Source: Isoetes taiwanensis (Eukaryota; Streptophyta; Lycopodiopsida; Isoetales; Isoetaceae). Taken from it: a stretch of DNA of 64,000 nt. The translations under genes were made by a program, and so were the position numbers. Positions 22,492-35,594 of this stretch are shown here, piece by piece. Under the pieces are notes generated by a model, which ran no database searches, was not told the DNA's origin, and saw only the letters and a program-made list of their open reading frames with translations. Numbering within the stretch: the first letter of the stretch is position 1; each line of letters starts with the position of its first letter. The DNA lies in NCBI GenBank assembly GCA_021234155.1, contig JAJEKV010000288.1, positions 122,001-186,000 on the forward strand. The letters run 5' to 3'.

Positions 22492-24133
22492 AACCTCCCT
22501 TTATTTTCTACTTCTGATACATGTGATCTTTGTAGTCTACAATTTAGTGAAGAGTACAACATTCTTGTGAAGCTCAAGTGTAATCACAAATGGCATCTAG
22601 CATGCTTTAGTGCTGTTTTGGTTAGCATGCACTGTGTAGTTGCCGGGTGTAATGAATCAGAGCCACATGCATTGCTTGTTGAGCTTGGTCATGTCACTAA
22701 GCAGAGTAGTGCTCTTGACTTGGATGTCCAGGAATCTGGAGGGGAGACAGAAGTTGAGGAGCCAAAGAATTCGCCTTACAAGAGGAAGCATGTGGTACCT
22801 GACACATCAGACAGGACCGCTCTGAACAAGCATCTGTCCCTGAAAGAAAATTCAAGAAACTGGTCACAAGGAGTGCCAAGAAAAAGTAGCAAACAAAGGA
22901 GGTAGCTGAGGGTAAGTCTTGTGCTTAAGTTCAACACTAGATTCATGTTCTAATTGCTGCTTTTTGTATATTGCAGATGCAGATGAAGATGAAATCAAAC
23001 AAAGTCCAAAGTCACCTATGATGAACGGTATTTCCTTCCTTGCATTTATATGTTTTTATTTAATTTGGGCATTTAATTTTTCTATTATAATTTGCAGTTG
23101 TGAGTGACATAAGTAAGGACCTAGTACTTGAGGGACTGATTGGGGATGCTGATGAAGAAGGCTTTGGCAGTCCAATGAGAAGCAAATCTAAAGGTATTTT
23201 GGATGTTGGAGCATGTCTTTCAATGTGTTGTGGTAGTTAAATTTGTAACTATTAAATGATTTATGAATGTAGAAACAAGTATCAAGCAATATGTTTGGCC
23301 AAGTAGTGCAGCCAAGAATTTGATGCTGGACTTGCCAAGTAGTACATTGACTTCTCACGAGAAAATACTGCAAACCCCTAGTAAGTGTCTATTTGCTATT
23401 TTTATTTAATGTAAGTGTTCTGTAAGTTTAATTTTGTGTCCTTTTCAATTTACAGAACTCCCAAATTCACAAGCAGAGACTGTTGATCCTGTATCATCTC
23501 CTGACAATGAAGCTGAGAATGACATGACTCTAACTGAATCCCACTTGAAGAACAGGGTGAAGCCAGAGAAAAATGTTTTATATGCTTTAGAAATGTTTGG
23601 AAGACTTGCTGATATTTGGATGCCACAAGAACATCCAAAAATTTTTGTATATGACTTACCTCTTTATAATATATATGCCCTTACTGGAAATGTAACTTCG
23701 TCACAGTATCTTACTAGTACTAGTAATAATGTAGTAATTATACATACAATAGTAATAATGTATACATACCATGTAATAATGTATACCATGAATGGAGCAT
23801 TAGAACCATGTAATACCATGTAGTAATGTATACATTATGGTTTGAAAATAATGTAATAATGTATACATACATGTATAACATGTTCATAATAATGTATAAT
23901 GTATACCATGTATAATACATGTATATATAATGTATACATGTATACCATGTTCATATGAATACCATAAGAATGAATGTATTACCATTATATGTTCTCACAT
24001 GTTATATATAATACCATTATTATTACAAGAATTTGTCGCGGCGGCCTTCGCCGCCACTAGATGGTTAAAAAAAATGGCGTTATTGAGTGCAAACAGAGCG
24101 CATAAAATTGTTATTTATATTCTATGCTATTGA
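22492..24133 (+). pseudogene. 3' half of the coiled-coil/RING-like gene
   Basis: The frame from MGIYNLPLFSTSDTCDLC continues through a Cys/His cluster (C-x2-C, then KLKCNHKWHLACF, then CVVAGC) resembling a degenerate RING/PHD-type finger. A basic segment with a frameshift and a TAG follows. Four further exons are bounded by GT-AG in the same phase: 22977-23027, 23098-23193, 23273-23380 and 23456 to about 23691. They encode acidic, Ser-rich sequence with no named domain. A last exon with FAATRWLKKMALLSANRAHK lies near 24030-24133 but its splice site is unclear. Joined to 16148-16967 it forms one multi-exon gene of unknown function. Its introns argue against a processed copy. Confidence 0.55.
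23700..24020. repeat. AT-rich ATGTATAC-type satellite in an intron
   Basis: Imperfect repetition of TAATGTATACATAC and TACCATG blocks over about 320 bp, between the last two probable exons of the preceding gene. Confidence 0.7.
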
Positions 24134-24177
24134 TTATTTCTATATAAATAGCCTATGGCCAATTTGGAAAAAATGCC

Positions 24178-26560
24178 TTTTTTTTTTTTTTTTGAGAGAG
24201 TACGAGATGATTTTTTCATTAATTAAGGAAATACATACATAGTAGTTTGGAAACCTTCATAGGTAGGCTTTACCAAATCAAAATGAGGGAAATACCAAAA
24301 TTCAAAGAGTAGTTTAAAAGCACAATGAAAATGAAATGAAAATATTTATTCACATCTCGTAGAGACCCTACGGTCTAGGAGACAACTAAAGTACAACAGA
24401 ATGGAAAAACTCACAAATAAGTAATAAAAATGATAGTAAAGCGAAGTGAATGTTTGGTTTGGGTGATTAAGATATGCCTTCTCGAACCTGCAACAACTCT
24501 TGTAGAAATCTTGCAAGTTCTGCGAAGGCCATTGTAGCAACCGAAAGTATGTGTTACTTTTCGTCATATTGTATTTCATTCGAACTATCTCAGACGTATT
24601 TGGACAGGTAATAAGGAAGTGGTGTTCAGTCTCCACCTCGTTCAATTCACAAACCTCGCACAATCTTTGCGCACGAGGAACCCGGTTCCAACGCCCACAC
24701 TCAATCTGTAGGTGATGGGAGCTAACCCTCATCCGACAGATGCAGTGTCTAGAGGCCTTTGGCAAAGCATCCATAAGGTATTGCTGAGGTATATAAGTCA
24801 CCATAGGATTTATTTCATCTCGATAGAATGCCATCTTGCCTTTTGGATTTGCCCATAAGCGAGCCAACATTTGTTCCCTTACAAATTCACGGATGCCTAC
24901 TGCTTCAGTTGATAAGTCCTCAATGGAGATATTCCAACGACTTAGCCATTTACCCCCTTCATGATACCATCCTGCTTCACGGCTATCTTTCATGGCTTTG
25001 ACAGGGAGCCTGTCTATATCTAATAATTGAGTTCTAACAATGTATGTAATGAACTGGCATATGGCTTCTCCTTCTAATGGTAGCATTCCCGTCTCTGCTA
25101 ACATAATGGGATATGGTGTCTGTAGTTTGATACCAAGTTCATCGCACAGGAAGCGCTTTTGGATTGATTCAATAGACTTCCATTTCTTTCTTGCTAATCC
25201 AGTCCCCAAACCCGACATCCATAAAGAATGACCGGTTGGACCAATGTGCGATACATGTGAATCCGTGAATGACCAATCCCATAATCGTATTCTTCGCAAT
25301 GTGCTTGCATTGAAAATAAGGCCTTCAGCTCACACAATGACACACGCTTATCCATCGCAAAGCATTCCACTTATAATTATCTCGTTACTTCGGACCTAAA
25401 TACTTATAACAATGTACTTGTTCAATATGCTGATTTTTGAAATTGAAAGCGCCCTCTTTTCTAGTGCCAAATATCATGATTTTAGTTTTCTCCAGGTTTA
25501 CCACCCGGTCCCGTGAGCTAAAAATTTTCTAATGCATCAAGATGTTTTGCAAACCCTCGGCAGATCGCGTGACAAAAGCACAATATCATCGGGCGTAAAG
25601 GAGTAATTGCACCAAGTATCCATGCAAAGCATTGCTCCTTCTCTGCACGCCCTTAAGCCAATCTTCCAATTCATCGATATAGAGGCCAAATAGAGTTGGT
25701 GACGCTGGACACCCTTGCTTAACACCAATATTACTCGCAATATCTTATTACAACTTTCCACTAATGGAAAACTTAACGTGCAAGAACACGCTCATATAAT
25801 CTGCCACCGCAAAGATGTAATTCAAGAGGCACATGAAGATTTACTAACCTTTGGAGAAGTTGAGTACGTGGAACAGTGTCAAATGCTTTCTTTGAGATCT
25901 ACAAAACATCCATATAAGGCCGGTTTCTTCCCTTGGATTGTTCAAAAGAACTCGCATTGTGACCAAATGGTCTATCGTTGAATGCCCCGGTCTAAAGCCA
26001 CCTGCCCAATTGCTTTCGTACATTCCCGATTTTCTGCCCATCGGATAATTTCATTTCAAGCAACCGAGCCAAAAGCTTTGCCATCAAGCTGCTTATCATT
26101 ATCGTGCGATAATTGTTAACAAGCTTCTTACAACCGCTTTTATGAATAGGCATGATTCTACTGAGCCGCCATTCAGGAGGAAAACCTGTATGAATAATGG
26201 AGTTAAACAAATCAGCAACTTCCACCGCTATTGAATCCTTGGCCCATTTAAGCATCTCTCGCCTTAAGACCAATAATATCTTACGCTTTGCCATTTGCTA
26301 GCTTATGAATACCCCTCTTTGTACATCTTCTACAAGAAATGAGGTTCGGTTGGGATGTAGGACTTCAATATGTGGCTCGCTTCTTTTGTAATATAGGCTT
26401 TGAGTATATGCAAACATCTGTCCACCATCTATCTCCACATTTACGTGGCCGGAGTCAAAGTCCGATCAAAATCCAGTTAAACTTCTTGTCCAAGTCTTGT
26501 CGAATCCTTGAGTCATGTACTTTAGTGTTAATCTGTTCGTTGTAGAAGAGAAATTGAGCG
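24178..26560 (-). mobile_element. LINE-B, minus strand, reverse transcriptase and C-terminal zinc motif
   Basis: On the minus strand the order is RT N-part (MPIHKSGCKKLVNNYRTIMI, about 26150), GGFRPGHSTIDHLVTMRVLL (about 26000), a decayed catalytic region (25537-25761), and a 317-codon frame at 25299-24346. That frame ends with CEVCELNEVETEHHFLITCP, a C-x2-C...H-x5-C finger shared with LINE-C at the right edge. An upstream remnant may reach 26560. The left end has a 16-nt T run (24178-24193) and an ATTTTC-rich tail near 24325-24350. Frameshifts make it inactive. Confidence 0.82.
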
Positions 26561-27216
26561 GGGAACTTAGGTCTTTCCCAAAAAGGTAACTCCATATCAT
26601 GTCCAAATAACAAAACCCGTCTTTGTTAACAAACCTGCAAAAACCAAACAGAAACTATTGCGGAGGCAATACTGTCAATGTATATGTCATCGGGGATGGT
26701 AGGAATCTTTGGGTCATCTCGAAGTTTATGGCAAGATGGAACAGAGTTGGTTATAGGATTGAGTGAAAGAATCAGCCAGTTCCCATGACATAGGAGTTCG
26801 GCCATCCATAGATTATCCCTTATTAATCAGAAAAATCCTCGCTGAACCATGAGAAGTATAAGGGTGCCATAAGCATCAGCTAACATTCTGTGAGTGTAGT
26901 ACATCTGCCTATATCTGCTGAACTGTCTTTTAGTGAATTCATGATGGTTCGAGTTTATGAACCAAAACATATAAATCATTTGCATAACTTCCCTTGTGTA
27001 TATATACCGCCCAAATCCTTTCTCTTGCCTTGCTAATTTCATTGTCTCTCGATCATCATGGTTCGATTGACCATTGATTATGGGGGAGGGAACTTGACCT
27101 GGTGTTCATGAATTCTCTCATCCCCATATAACTTAACTTCAAAACTATCTGCTCCTCTATCAAATTTTCTCCTCCGATGACCTCTGCATAGCTCCATGTA
27201 CCCTATGAGCAAGAAA

Positions 27217-28168
27217 TCAGTTAGAATTTCTATAAGATAGATTTGATTTAAACAGGTTAAAATACCCTTCAAAAATACCAATTTGGTCCCAGCACCTGTC
27301 ATAGTTGTCAGAAAACAAATTTTCATGTGCTGTTGCACATAACTCAACATCATATTTGAAATGAATCTTGATCCAAGTTGTAGAGAAATTTTTGTGACCA
27401 TACAAACATCTGTTTCTAGACTTCCAAATATTCCATAAAGCTAGATAGATAATAGTGTTGTTGTAGGGATTATTGGATTGAATTAACTGAATGATAGAGC
27501 TTCTGTCATGGACACCAAAGTAATGCTCGAACCATCTCCAAAAAGGCCTGAGTTTAGGGTAGAAGAATATATGTTCCATACATTCCACATTATTGCAATT
27601 TAAAGGGCATAAAGATGAGATATTTGGATCCCTCCTTGAGAAGGTTTCAAGGCAAGAAACACTTTTATTAGTAATAAGCCAGATGAAGAAGGAGATTTTA
27701 TTAGGAGAATAGGAATTCCATACATTAGACATCAAGGATTTAAATGCATCATTATCCAGGTTCCAAGAATAGGCAGATTTAGCAGTGCTAGCATTTTGAT
27801 TTAGATAGTCATAGATAAGAGAGACCTTGTATCTAGATTTACTGTTTAGATGCCAGTCAGAAGCTGTATTATGAGCAACAGAAGGAATATTGTCTCCCAT
27901 AACATTCTTGATATGATAATATATACTCGAGGATCCATTAAGAGCTTTCCAGATAAATTTACCAGCAAGTGCTTGGGCTTGCTTATGAAGGATTTTGCAG
28001 TTGAGGCCACCATCTTTTTTTTTCCTGGCAATAGTGTCCCAGTTAACCTGGTTATTTCCATTCCAAATGAAATGCCTAATGATCTTTTCAATTTGCTTAT
28101 AGATAGATGCTGGAGCCACCAGAGCAGAGGAGAAATAAACACGTGAACTGGCAAGCACAGCATTGGCA
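27217..28168 (-). pseudogene. L1-type ORF2 C-terminus with zf-RVT domain
   Basis: It continues from 30519 after the inserted element: LASSRVYFSSALVAP, then IRHFIWNG, then a zinc-binding reverse-transcriptase domain (WNSYSPNKISFFIWLITNKS followed by CPLNCNNVECMEHIFFYP). It ends at 27217 after a region with WNIWKSRNRCLYG. This is the standard C-terminal layout of plant L1 ORF2. Confidence 0.85.
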
Positions 28169-30518
28169 CATTAGAGGATTTTTGGGATCAAATAAGGGCC
28201 ACAACTCCATGCCATGTCAAATAATGCGCGGCCAATGGGAAAGCGAGCGTGTACAGGATTTTTATACCGAGGCTCTTAAGTGCTTTCCAGGTGTCATCTA
28301 TACGTAGGTTCGGCAATGCACGTGCCTTTGGTGTGGGTGTCAGATACGACAAAAACATTAATGACCTTTGCTCCCCCCCCTCAACTCCTGTCTAGTTCAT
28401 TCGAAGACTTACATCACAAATTTTTGCCAAGAGTGGCGGGATCGAACTGCACGCTCCCATTCGTTTGGATAAAGCCGATGAGCTCCTCCTATTAGTACTT
28501 CTATTCCGTCACTCCATAATATGTCAAATGCACTCTCATTCAGTTGGGTAAAGTTATGTATTGTTTAGTTGCTTCATAATAGGTCAAAAAACTTATTCTG
28601 TGGTCATTTGTTTTTTATAATGCATTAAGGAAAGCAAGGGGCGACTATCTTAGTAAATTAATGTAGAATGTGCATGCAAATTCTCAAGAATGCAAATTTG
28701 ATGTAGATTGGTTTAGCTTGTATGCTGAGTTGTTTGTTATTTCATTGCATTGTTTGTTATTTTATTTTATTGGTTTGCCAAACATGTCAAACAAAGACTA
28801 TTAATTCATTGTGTACTTTCAAAATATAGTAGCCACAATGCGAATAAATGTCTTCCTTCTAAGAAGGAGACGTGCATTTCGCACCGTGACTACTGTTTGG
28901 CCTTTCTTCCTTTTCTTTTCAAAATCCGAGGACGACGCAGATAATCCCAAGCCCAAAAGCAGATCCTTAGCAGCATGGCAGCAATTTCGCACCTCAAACC
29001 CCCTGCTTCGTCTCCTCAATTTATGGCATTCCGACAAGACGCCGACCGCTTTTTTCGAGTTCGATTGGCCAAGGATCGAGAAAAGGAAAAAGGGGCAAGA
29101 AATTTGGGTCCGGATTGGGGAAAATTGCAGCTTTAAACGCCATAGCCTGAGGCACTTACTCCGCCCCCGTGATCCCCACAAGAAGGGCATCGGAATTGGC
29201 TCTTAGAATGGCCAAATTCGTGGCGCCCTTTGCATCATCCGTTAGAAATAATGAAATTGTTCCTTGTGATCAGAGGCTAGATCTAGAATTCAATCCATGG
29301 CAACCTTCGAATCGTACGCATGGGCTTCTCTTTCATGGATCGACGCGAGACAGGAGGGGAGGCAAAAACTTTGGATGCAAAACAAGAACAAGAAGTTAAG
29401 GATTTAATCCAAGACCAGGAGATAGAGCAATATGTAGGGATCGGAGAGATTTTGGCGATGATATGGGACCGAAAAGACGGATCCACTTCACCTTCACACT
29501 TCGGATCAAGTCCGGCATTTTGAACCTCTATCAGAGTGCAACAAAACGGAAAAAAATTTATGCTATAGTCACTTTGTAATTCCTCGGTTTTGTTTCTCGT
29601 AAAAGGAACCCAAATCGCACCGCCGCGGCAAAGATGCTGCATTCGAGGAGCAGAAGAGAAAATAAAAATATAAGCTTTGAAGAGAGGCCACAAATTCTTA
29701 CCATGTCATGCCCTTCATTTCTCCGAGCTCTGTTAAATAAAAAAAAAGATCAATCAATATATATTAGTCAATCGCCATAGCTGCCAAAACGAAGCTCAAA
29801 ATTCAAGCTATTGGCAACTGCAAATGAAAATTACCAAGAAGTTAATTGTAGTAGCGAGACCCCGTATTTGAGAGAGCGGCTAAACTATATGTGCATGCAG
29901 CCTTCTCCTCCTTATCATATGCCCCAGAATGAAGGCATGCATGCAAGAACTGGAAGCGCCTTCATTTTAAAGCACCGTGACATTACCATCTCCACCAAAT
30001 CGACTACAACAAAAAGAATACTTCCAACGGTTTGCTAGAATGTCACTGTGCAGAAGAAAAACATAGCCGAGATCTCTGTTTATACCTTTTCTTCTCTCCA
30101 CCCTTTAAAATCTGGTTGGGTCTTCTCTCTTGAACAAAAAATCACCGTTTATTAGCACGTCATAAATCTTCTGGCAAAACCACCGCCCAAGACTCCATCG
30201 CCTAAAACTCCACTGCCCAAACTCCATCGCCTAAAACCCCACTGGAATCGAACTCCGTTGCAAATCTCCAAATGCGACCATCGCCTGCAACACAAATTTC
30301 CCCCAATTTTCCCGCTGGAGCCATGTCCCAATTTCCCCCAATTTTCCCGCCATAGACCCATGTTATTACTTGCTATTAATAAAGTTAGAAGCAGTTATTA
30401 ATAGGACAAAAAAGTCTTTATAGGTTCGGGATGGCATTTTGCCCAAGGCTACAGGTTCGGCATCGATGACATGGCATTTCTTAGAAGGCCCTTATTTGAT
30501 CTCATATATCCTCTAATG
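28169..30518. mobile_element. 2350-bp inverted-repeat element inserted in the LINE ORF2, no target duplication
   Basis: Termini are CATTAGAGGA...GATCAAATAAGGGCC (28169-28200) and its complement (30487-30518), with about 27 of 32 positions paired. An ATGCCATGTCA block near each end extends the similarity to about 50 bp. Deleting exactly this segment rejoins the LINE reading frame with no duplicated bases. No transposase was recognised. The interior has a 67-codon frame at 29320-29523 (acidic, exon-like, unidentified), a 30-bp tandem repeat at about 30181-30241 and a duplicated ATTTCCCCCAATTTTCCCGC block at about 30296-30350. It is probably a non-autonomous DNA transposon with captured sequence. 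Confidence 0.7.
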
Positions 30519-32362
30519 ATTACAACTCTACCAGCCAAAGAAATACTGTTCCTATAAATATGGAGTTTGGCACGGATTTTATCAACAATAGGAGTCCATA
30601 GGCCAGAGAGATTAGCATTTAAAGAAAGAGGCATGCCAAGCAACTTAGTAGCTTGATTAGTGCTAATGACATTAATCCCAGCAATTTGGGAATCTGGAAT
30701 ATCAGCCATGATGCTACATTTGTCCAAATTTAAATAAATCCCAGAGGCAGCACTGAAATCATTGACAATATTTAGAAAGCCAGAGATATTGTTAAGATCA
30801 TTCTTGAGGAAAGTGAAAGTGTCATCAGCATATTGAAGCATACTTAGAGAATTTACATTATCAGGAGCCTTCAAACCAATGATATTCCCATTATTCTGAT
30901 GGAACATGACTACTTTGGTCAATAATTCAGTCACAGTAATGAAAAGATAGGGAGCAAGGGGACAACCTTGTCTCACTCCTTTGATCAGAGGAAAGAAAGT
31001 AGCAGGAGAACCATTGATAAGAATAGTAGAGCTGGATCTTTGATTTAGACCCATAATTAGCTTTATCAGGCCAGGATCAAAGCCAAGCTTAGACATAGCA
31101 AATTTGATGAAATCCCAATTTATAGTATCAAAAGCCTTTTTAAAATCAAGCTTAAGAAGAATACAGTCCTGATTTGAGACTTTGTTCCAATGCAAACCCT
31201 CCATGGCAGCAACATAATTTTCCAGGATAAACCTATTGGGTAAAAAAGCTGATTGATTCGAACTTATGACCTTTTGCAGATGATCTTTTATCCTGGAAGC
31301 AATAATCTTAGCACAAATTTTGTAAGTGGTATTAGTTAAAGAAATAGGCCTCTAGTCTGAGAAATGACTAGGTTTATCAACTTTAGGGATTAAGGTGATA
31401 AAACTACTAGAAATAGATGGGTGAAGATGACCCGAGTTCCAGAAACCTTTGATAAAAGCCATTAGATCATGTTTGATAATATCCCAAAAATGCAGATAAA
31501 ACTCTGGAGGGAAGCCATCTGGCCCTGGTGATTTACCATGCTTGAAGCTCTTTAGAGTAGCTAAAACTTCCTCCAAGGTAGGCAGACTGTTGACAGAAGA
31601 ATCCATTTTAGGGTGATCAGGTGGAATAATATTATCAATAAGATCCATGAAGTTTCTGGCTTTTGTTGTCAGAGAGATGTCACTGGAGATTTCTTGGGTA
31701 AAGAGCTTGGAGTATTTCAAGGAAAAGAAATTGGAGATATCTCCAGGATTGTTTAAGACAGAGCCAGAGTCATCAATCACATCAGTAATGGAATTTCTTA
31801 GCTGCCTAGATTTAGCTACTCTGTAAAAGAATTTGGAGCAACCTGAATCCATTTCAGTAGTGTATTTGATCTTGCATTTAATAGCAGCCCCCTTGGCTTC
31901 AAGCTCTTCAATGAGCTTGATTTGCCTTTCAGTGTCTTCTTCCTGAATATGCAATAAAACATTGAGAGGATTGTTTTGAAGGGCCATTCTAATATCTCTC
32001 ATTTTCTTAAGCAGAGAGTTCTTCTCAGCCATTTTAGATTTATGGAGGGAGTTCGACCAGGATTTGATCCAGGATTTAGAGGATTTAATCTTGAAGTAAA
32101 AATCCTTCATAGAATTATGATCTTTGACAGAAGGCATGCTGGAATAGAATGTTTTGAATTGATCACAAAAGGCCTCAGAGTGGAAGAGACTGGAGTTAAA
32201 CTTATAGGGAATATTACCAGCTCTAGGCAGAGAGACTTGATAATTAGTACAGAGGAACTGTGGTTGGTGATCAGAAATGGACAGACTCATCATCGATACA
32301 ACATATGCATTATCCGAGAAATTTGTGTTGGAAGTGTTTAAGTAAAATCTGTCTAAAGGCAC
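30519..32362 (-). pseudogene. L1-type ORF2 reverse transcriptase
   Basis: This frame carries SDHQP (end of the endonuclease), a linker, FKHGKSPGPDGFPPEFY (RT motif 1-2), FITLIPKVDKPSHFSD, then a TAG near 31349. It continues through LKLDFKKAFDTINW, GVRQGCPLAPYLF and the catalytic LQYADDTF (about 30830) to SLAGRVV at about 30525, where the 2350-bp element is inserted. Apart from the single TAG the RT core is intact, so the copy is fairly young. Confidence 0.88.
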
Positions 32363-32949
32363 AATGAGACTCTAGCCTCCCCTTTTCTCTTATTTGACCA
32401 AGAATATTTGGCAGTAGAAGATGGAATGAGAATGAAAGAATTTTCATCAATAAAATTGTTCCAGTTGTTTTTTTCTAGCCTTGTCATATTGATCTTGTTT
32501 CCAAGCTTTTGATCCCATGAAGGCGTGTTGTTGAAATCACCACGCAACTATCCAATCTGAAACAACTTGATTTTTTTATCCAATTATTTATGTCAACCCG
32601 TAGAGCTTTCTATTTTAGGATTAATAGAAGCATAGATGTTAATAAGACCAAAATTATTATCTTGGAACTTAAAAATCGTGACTGCCACATATTAGTAGAA
32701 TTTGTTATAAAAGGATATATTTTCCATATTTTTCCAAATCATGCAAATACCACCCGAGGTTCCATTAGCTTCTATCCAAATGGAGGTACTACCAGGGATT
32801 ATCCAATCACCTAGGTTTGCACACTCAAATTTCTGAAGCTTATGTTCTTGAAGAATGACATCAGCTTTGTAGGTTTTAAGCTGGGAAATAACTCTTCTTC
32901 TCTTCAAAATACCTTTTATCCCTCTTAAATTCCAGGAAACAATCTTCAT
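32353..32949 (-). pseudogene. L1-type ORF2 N-terminus: endonuclease domain
   Basis: It starts MKIVSWNLRGIKG, the canonical LINE endonuclease opening, 34 nt after the ORF1 stop. LQEHKL follows, then GLINIYAS near 32640 and the GDFNNTPSWDQKLG catalytic block near 32540. There are stops between 32692 and 32550 and a 1-nt frameshift near 32365. SDHQPQF at the start of the next frame completes the domain. The enzyme would nick target DNA for target-primed reverse transcription; this copy is broken. Confidence 0.85.
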
Positions 32950-35100
32950 GAGGAAAATTTTGGAGCAAACAAAGAAAAGAAATTATAACCTTTTATTTCT
33001 TCCTTTTCCCCTTTTTTTCTTTTTTCTTTTGTTTACTGTGTTGCTAAGGAGAGCATTTTTAGGGACAGAAACTATGGTTTTTTTCCTACCCCTAGAATTC
33101 TTGGTAGAATTCTCTTTAGAAATATCTTTAGTCATATCCTCACCAGGCTGATAACTATTTAAGTAGTATTCATAATCCCAATTGCTTTTATCATAGAGAT
33201 CCACATTTTCTTTATAATTCTCAAAATCACTTTCACTTTCATTTTCAGAGGAAGCACCACCAGGAATGAATTCAAATAATTTATTAACTGGGGGATTAGA
33301 AATGAGATCAAAGTTAATCAAATTATTAGCATTATTAGCTTTATTAGCATTAATGCTGATATCATTTATACTTATAGGATTGAGAACTTGCTTGGACGAA
33401 TGAATGTCAGCTTTCTTTAAGTTGAGGTCGGGATTTTGAGAAGAAAGCTCTGGTGTCTCAGGCACATAATCAATGTCTTGATCTCCCAATTCCGAAACCC
33501 CATTTTCTGAATCTCCATATTCATAATCTGATCTCAGCAAGTTGTCAATCTCCTTTTGATAATTACCAATTGTGAGACCTTTGTTTGTGTCTAAGTCTGA
33601 GTTGGCACTAGCAATCTTATCCCCAACCACTTTATCCTTTGAGAAATCTATGGTGGCCAACTGTCTGGCAACTGCATCAGAAATAGACAAATGGTTTTGG
33701 GATAAGGAAGAAGGGCTATCAGGGATGGAGATGTCAATCAGATCAATGAAAGTATTTAAGGGGTTTTGTTTATGAGAAGGCTTGGGAGTATGCTTGGGAA
33801 TGGGAGGGGGAGGAGCCTGATCATCAAGGATGGTCTCAGAAAGCTCAGATAGCTGGTTAACAGTGTTGGGATGCAATAGCTTAGTTTGATCTGCAGGCAA
33901 GTTAGAAAAAACAGCAAATTGATTTGAACACAAAATTACCTCCTCATCATCCTCAGAGGTTGCTGTAGATGAGGATGATTTATTTTTAGCAGAAGGATCT
34001 GCATTTGGAATCTGCTGAGACTGATGCTGAGATTGTTGGTGATGCTGATGTTGCTTGGTTTGCTCAAAAGGTTTGAGAAGAGGAGTAGGAGCAGTAACAA
34101 GATCAACATGTTTCTTTGCTGTAGTAGAGTTTCTGATAGTGAGACTATTGCTTTTGTTGTTAACAACTGTATGGATCTCAGAAACCTGAGTAATATCCCT
34201 TGTCTCATTAGATTTTAATGAGTACTTGTTTTGTATTTCCTTAGTTAATGAATCTCTCGTACCCTTGGAGGGCTTCCAAATTGGTAAACACCAATTTGAT
34301 TTTGAGTTGGGGCTGCTTGGAATGTGGTTGAGATTGGATCTAGACTCTCGGGCTATTTGAGATAAAGTTGAATGTAAGTCTTTGCCAAAATCAACTTTGG
34401 ATTTTCCTTTGAGAATGTATCTTTGAGAGTCTGTCATCCTTGATGTGATTGAGGAACCATTATCAATCACAAAACTTTTTTTGTTGATGTTGCCAGGAGG
34501 CTGTTCTTTTTCCTTTTCCATCTCTTTTTTGCAATTCTTCTTGCACTCCCATTGACTCTACTCCATGGAATAAAAGGAACTGTCCTTTCTTTGTTGATGA
34601 TGTTCTCATTATTTTTAACCTGAAATGAATTTGTGTGCTCATTTTCCTTGGTTTCTCTTGATTCCCTTACTTCAGAGCTTCAAGCCTGCATTCTGCATAC
34701 CAAAAATGTCTAGAATTGCATTTAGGGCAATTTGGAGGCAATCCAGCCCACCTTAGATCCAGCGTAGATTTTTGGCCAAAGCAGTCAGTGAAAGGGATTG
34801 AAGAAGGAATGTCTTTGGATAGATCAAGCTGAACATAAGCAATTGGAGGTTTATAGGGAGCATAAGCAGTTGAAATATAGGTACCAATGGAATTGAAAAG
34901 AGATTGGAAGGAATCTTCATTCCAATAAATTGGATTTAAGCCATAAAGTGAGGTGGATGCAACACAGTAGTTGTTCAAGTCAGAAGTGGAAAGCTTGGGA
35001 TCATGGAATAAATTACTACTCCTATATTTTTAATATAGCCAAATAGGTTTAGCTAAACTACCTTCAAATTGAAGCTAGAAGTTTCAAACACTTGGCTAAC

Positions 35101-35423
35101 GGGTAAAAGCATGTTAGGGTGTCCCTTAAAAAGTATTATTTAGTGACCAAAAAGGTACCTAAAAAGGTAGCCAGGACTGGGTACTGGGTACCTGTATAAT
35201 ATCTCAATATAAGGTATGTTTTAGAACTTTTATATATATATATTGGTCTCCGATAGCATTATCTTTATCTTAACTTTGAATATTACCATGTCCTTGACTT
35301 TTATTTTGGATTTTTGTATTAGTTTTAATGAAAAGAAAAATGAGAAAGTACCCAGTTCTGAAGTACCTAGTGTATGTACTTTTGTAGGTTCCAAAAGTGG
35401 TACACCCTAACATGCTTTTACCC
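35101..35423. mobile_element. Nested 323-bp MITE
   Basis: Perfect 22-bp terminal inverted repeats start GGGTAAAAGCATGTTAGGGT at 35101, with the complement ending at 35423. TAAC occurs on both sides (35097-35100 and 35424-35427). The interior is also partly self-complementary (TACTGGGTACCT against AAGTACCCAGT and related blocks). Confidence 0.82.
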
Positions 35424-35550
35424 TAACCTAAATGGTTTTTCTCCATCATGGTTTCTTGCCTTTGGCTAAACTTTCACAAAATGTAGAGTCAAATATTAGC
35501 CATCACACTATCCTTATTTTAAAAGATCCAAGCCTTTGCACAAAGACATT

Positions 35551-35594
35551 GAACTCCCGTGGACGCTAAAAATCTATTCTATTCTATTCTATTG
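35551..35594 (+). mobile_element. LINE tail relic with (TATTC)n
   Basis: CTCCCGTGGACGCTAAAAATC followed by four TATTC units matches the 3' end of LINE-A (CTCCGTGGACGATAAAATC plus (TATTC)n at about 15695-15741). Nothing LINE-coding lies directly upstream, so it is a strongly truncated copy or a SINE that borrows this tail. Confidence 0.7.

Noticed and set aside
28811-29206. 131-codon plus frame overlapping a 123-codon minus frame inside the 2350-bp element
   Set aside because: Neither has a domain, and the two overlap almost completely; coding status cannot be supported.
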